From positions 682,001-746,000 of the forward strand of contig NZ_CP053837.1 in the NCBI RefSeq assembly GCF_013201705.1: a stretch of DNA of 64,000 nt. The letters are read 5' to 3'. This DNA comes from Aliarcobacter faecis. GTDB lineage: Bacteria > Campylobacterota > Campylobacteria > Campylobacterales > Arcobacteraceae. Positions 61,313 to 64,000 of this stretch are shown piece by piece. The notes beneath the pieces were generated by a model that saw only the letters and a list, made by a program, of their open reading frames with translations, searched no databases and was not told the DNA's origin. The first letter of the stretch is position 1, and each line of letters begins with the position of its first letter. The position numbers were made by a program, and so were the translations under genes.

Positions 61313-63418
61313 CTATTTTTTCGAATTTATATAAGTTCTAAAATCGCCACACTCTTTTAATAGCTCTTTGTAGTATTTTGTATTTTTATAATTTTTTTCT
61401 AAATCATCAAAATATTTTGCACCATCAAGTTTTAAAAATTTTTCATAGAATTCGTCATTTAATCCATAGAAATATTTTTGTGTATTGTTTCTCCAAAATG
61501 AGCTACCTTGTTGTGGATATTCTTCATATTTTAGATCAAAAAGTGCTAATTTTGTTTTTGATATTTGATAAGTTATTTTTGCTTTTAATTCCTTATCATT
61601 GCTATTATTTAAAGCTATTTCATAATGTTTTAGTGCAAGATTTAATTTTTCCTCTTGAAGTTCTGGAGTATGAACAAAAACAACACTTCTATGTGATGTT
61701 GTAGCTTTCGAAGAGTTTCCATAATAGCTTAGATTATATAGAGCATTTGCATAAAGAAAATTATCTATAGTGCTATTTGGATTCTCTTTAAGAACATTTT
61801 TTATTTCTAAAATTTTTTCTAAAAAATCTTTTATAGTTAAATCATTTTGTTTACCATTTCTATTGTTACCTCTTATTAAACCATTAAAAGGGTTATACTC
61901 TAAACTTGAATTAAGAATAGCTAAATTTGTATCTAGTGCTTCTTTGAATTTTAGATTATTTATTAAAAGTGATATTTTTGCATAGGCAAACTCCCCATCA
62001 TTATCTATTAGAGTTTGGAATTTTTTTTGTAAATATGTTTTTAATTTTGAGTCTTGAGGTTTTACTAAAAACTCTTCAAATGTTTTGAATTTTTTCATAT
62101 CTAAAATAGTGTAATTAATATAAGAAGAGTTTTGTGCCAAAAATAGATTAAAATCTAAACCTTGTTTTTTATATAGTTTTGATAAAACTTCTAAAGTGTA
62201 TTCATAAATTGTATTTGATGTATGGTTTTCATCAATTAACTTTTCTATTTTATCAATAATAATATTTTCAGTTTGGCTATCTATTTTTTCTAAAGATTGT
62301 AGATATAAAAGATATGCTACTGTTTGTACTTCATGAGAGTTAGGATAATCTTTTAAGAGTTTATTTAAAATATTATTTGCTTCTTCGAATTTTTTTGTAT
62401 ATAAATTGAAATATACTAAACTTAAATCAACTAAATATCTATTTTCTATCTCTAAACTATTTAGAAAATCTATATATTTTGTATAAAAAATAGTATCTTC
62501 CTCAAAATTATTCTCAAAGTAAATATCTTCATTGAAAAAAGTTTGAGATTTTAGAAGTTCTCTATATAGTAAAAATTGGAGCCATTTTGAATTTTTATCA
62601 AGATTGTAAATATTTTTCATCTCTTCTATAGCATTACTTGAACTATCTAATGCTCTTAATGTATAAAATTTAGCTTTTTCATCACTATTTTGTGCAAGAT
62701 TTAAAAGTGAATCAAAATTTTTCTGATCTCTTATATAGAAAAAATTGTATAGTGCTAAATGTGAGTTTATAGCTTCATCAAATAGCTTAGAAAATTGATA
62801 AACACCTTTTGCTATTTCTCCCTTTTTTATTAAAGCTCCTGCGTATAAAGCATCTATCCAATCTTTTACGATTGAGTTTGAATTTTGAACTAAATAGTAA
62901 TATTTTTTATATATTTCAAGTGGATTTTTTTTGTGATAGTGAGCTAGTCTAAGAGCTAGGAAAAAGTATCTTTGTTTGTAAAAATCTGTTTTTGCCTCTT
63001 CTAGTTTTTTTAATGCTTTTGGAATAAAATTTGTACATCTTGAAGGTTTTGATTCTTCAAAATTTGCAGTTGTGCAGTTTTCTTGCTGATAAACAAAGTT
63101 TATATAATCTTTTGCTTCAAGATCTTTTAGATTTGTAAGATTTTTATTATAGATAAAATCTTCTATCTCTTCAGCTGTATAAACATCATTTAACTCTTTT
63201 TTCCACTCTTTTATATTCTCTTTTTTGCTCTCTTGTTCATATAAATAGATAATTTCATTATAAATTGAAGGATCATTTAAATCTTCACTAAATTTTAGAA
63301 AAAGATTATCTTTTTTTTCTAAAAACATATATTTTATACTATTTGGATTCCAATAATCAGCACAAGAAAATAGAGATAACTTTAAAATTAAAGTGGCAAA
63401 AAATATTCTTAAAATCAT
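61313..63418 (-). CDS. 701-residue exported repeat protein, copy 1 of a tandem pair
   Basis: 701 residues, the same length as the next gene. Possible lipoprotein signal ending LSLFSC-AD. Same layout: N-terminal region with GALIKKGEIAKGVYQFSKLFD and then TPR-like helices, the block NPFNGLIRGNNRNGKQNDLT, and the identical C-terminus. Starts 7 bases after the upstream gene, with AGGAAT before the ATG. Tandem duplication is clear. Role unknown; the preceding gene is DUF3142-like. Confidence 0.75.
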   Translation of the reverse strand: MILRIFFATLILKLSLFSCADYWNPNSIKYMFLEKKDNLFLKFSEDLNDPSIYNEIIYLYEQESKKENIKEWKKELNDVYTAEEIEDFIYNKNLTNLKDLEAKDYINFVYQQENCTTANFEESKPSRCTNFIPKALKKLEEAKTDFYKQRYFFLALRLAHYHKKNPLEIYKKYYYLVQNSNSIVKDWIDALYAGALIKKGEIAKGVYQFSKLFDEAINSHLALYNFFYIRDQKNFDSLLNLAQNSDEKAKFYTLRALDSSSNAIEEMKNIYNLDKNSKWLQFLLYRELLKSQTFFNEDIYFENNFEEDTIFYTKYIDFLNSLEIENRYLVDLSLVYFNLYTKKFEEANNILNKLLKDYPNSHEVQTVAYLLYLQSLEKIDSQTENIIIDKIEKLIDENHTSNTIYEYTLEVLSKLYKKQGLDFNLFLAQNSSYINYTILDMKKFKTFEEFLVKPQDSKLKTYLQKKFQTLIDNDGEFAYAKISLLINNLKFKEALDTNLAILNSSLEYNPFNGLIRGNNRNGKQNDLTIKDFLEKILEIKNVLKENPNSTIDNFLYANALYNLSYYGNSSKATTSHRSVVFVHTPELQEEKLNLALKHYEIALNNSNDKELKAKITYQISKTKLALFDLKYEEYPQQGSSFWRNNTQKYFYGLNDEFYEKFLKLDGAKYFDDLEKNYKNTKYYKELLKECGDFRTYINSKK
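61323..61383 (-). repeat. 61-base direct repeat, unit 2 (3' end of paralogue copy 1)
   Basis: 60 of 61 bases identical to unit 1 at 59208-59268. It spans the final codons of copy 1. The two units are 2115 bases apart, so recombination between them would delete one paralogue and leave a hybrid. Confidence 0.8.
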
Positions 63419-63425
63419 AATATTC

Positions 63426-64000
63426 CTAGTTTTTCAATAAATTTTCTAAATTATACTTTGTTTTATATTTAATTGTGTAAAAAATTACTTCATCAAAACT
63501 GTTTTTACTTAAACCTATAAAATCATTAAGAGCTATTTTTAGCTCATTCTCTTCTACTTTTTCAAATCTTAAAACATCATCTTTATAAATATATTTTCCT
63601 TTGAAATAGTGGCTATTTAATACTTTATATTTATTATTTTCTAGCTTTTCAAAGTTTTCATTAAAAAAATCATTTTCTTCAACATTTTCAAATAGATTTA
63701 TAGCCTTTTTATCTCTAAATTGTACGGCTTGAGAATAAAGAGGAAGAGCTAATTTTAATTTTAGTGGGTATTTATCAAAGTTATAGTGATATTTTTTTGC
63801 ACTTTCATTGTCTAAAATATAATTTTTTGTTTTAAAATCACCTAATGATGACATATTGTAGTACATTAAAACTCCATAATCAACTGGGGGAACACCTGTC
63901 TTTTCAAAATATTTTATTTGATGAAGCCTTATTGTAGCACTGATTGTTTTATTTAGACTATTTTTTAGCTCTTTTAAAAATAAAAAGAAGTTATTTTTTG
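63426..64000 (-). CDS. DUF3142-like protein (5' end cut by the window edge)
   Basis: The frame is open to the right edge, so the true start is outside the window; about 191 residues are visible. TISATIRLHQIKYFEKTGVP and then VDYGVLMYYNMSSLGDF resemble the DUF3142 family, a presumed TIM-barrel glycoside-hydrolase relative, as I remember it. The downstream part has a strand-rich C-terminus ending KYKTKYNLENLLKN. The 701-residue genes follow 7 bases on, so this is the first known gene of the cluster. Confidence 0.5.
   Translation of the reverse strand, partial: KNNFFLFLKELKNSLNKTISATIRLHQIKYFEKTGVPPVDYGVLMYYNMSSLGDFKTKNYILDNESAKKYHYNFDKYPLKLKLALPLYSQAVQFRDKKAINLFENVEENDFFNENFEKLENNKYKVLNSHYFKGKYIYKDDVLRFEKVEENELKIALNDFIGLSKNSFDEVIFYTIKYKTKYNLENLLKN

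Overview
The window looks like chromosomal DNA of an Arcobacter-group campylobacterotan (Aliarcobacter or a close relative). The DNA is strongly AT-rich. It carries a ciaB homologue, a CetA/CetB-type energy-taxis pair, a katA-ankyrin pair, histidine kinases of the HQWRQPLS type common in this phylum, and a sox cluster in an order seen in sulfur-oxidising Arcobacter. The assignment is by family recognition from memory, not by a search.

Layout. 1-12.2 kb: end of a MacB-type efflux pump with its TolC-like partner, a cold-shock gene, alkC-ybaK, an EamA exporter, a small outer-membrane protein, a truncated haemoglobin, a LetAB-type lipid-transport operon (LetA split in two, LetB with seven MCE domains), then katA with an ankyrin gene. 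12.2-18.7 kb: a ygiW / two-component set, ciaB, and a small accessory cassette on the minus strand (HTH protein, a proteasome-fold Ntn-hydrolase gene broken by one frameshift, and a RES-domain protein). 18.8-25.1 kb: two Sel1-repeat genes, htpG behind a CIRCE-like operator, and thiC with a speE-like gene behind a TPP riboswitch and terminator. 25.1-36.6 kb: signalling genes (cetA/cetB pair, a frameshifted PAS-GGDEF-EAL gene, a diguanylate cyclase, a Cache sensor kinase) mixed with dbpA, pdxH and a flavin reductase. 36.6-47.2 kb: znuC/znuB without znuA, cvfB, tpx, a cysteine-rich Sel1 protein, fumC, nnrS, a possible small RNA, a UvrD-type helicase and a cation antiporter. 47.3-56.8 kb: soxCDXYZA-(unknown)-soxB, followed by a cytochrome-thioredoxin fusion, a MOSC protein, a periplasmic DsrE-like protein and a secreted hydrolase. 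56.8-64 kb: two decayed genes facing each other across a paired operator, four tRNAs (Gln, Tyr, Phe, Leu), and a run of poorly known genes containing two tandem 701-residue paralogues and a DUF3142-like protein cut by the window edge.

How the parts fit. The sox genes encode periplasmic thiosulfate oxidation: SoxXA and SoxYZ load and carry the sulfur, SoxB hydrolyses the sulfate end, and SoxCD oxidises the sulfane sulfur. The following genes look like redox and sulfur-handling helpers. Oxidative-stress functions (catalase with its ankyrin partner, thiol peroxidase, flavin reductase, globin) recur across the window. Four genes carry single frameshifts, all in accessory or signalling genes, while the housekeeping genes are intact. 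The least explained parts are the HTH / Ntn-hydrolase / RES cassette at 16.7-18.7 kb and the tandem 701-residue cluster at 58.4-64 kb.
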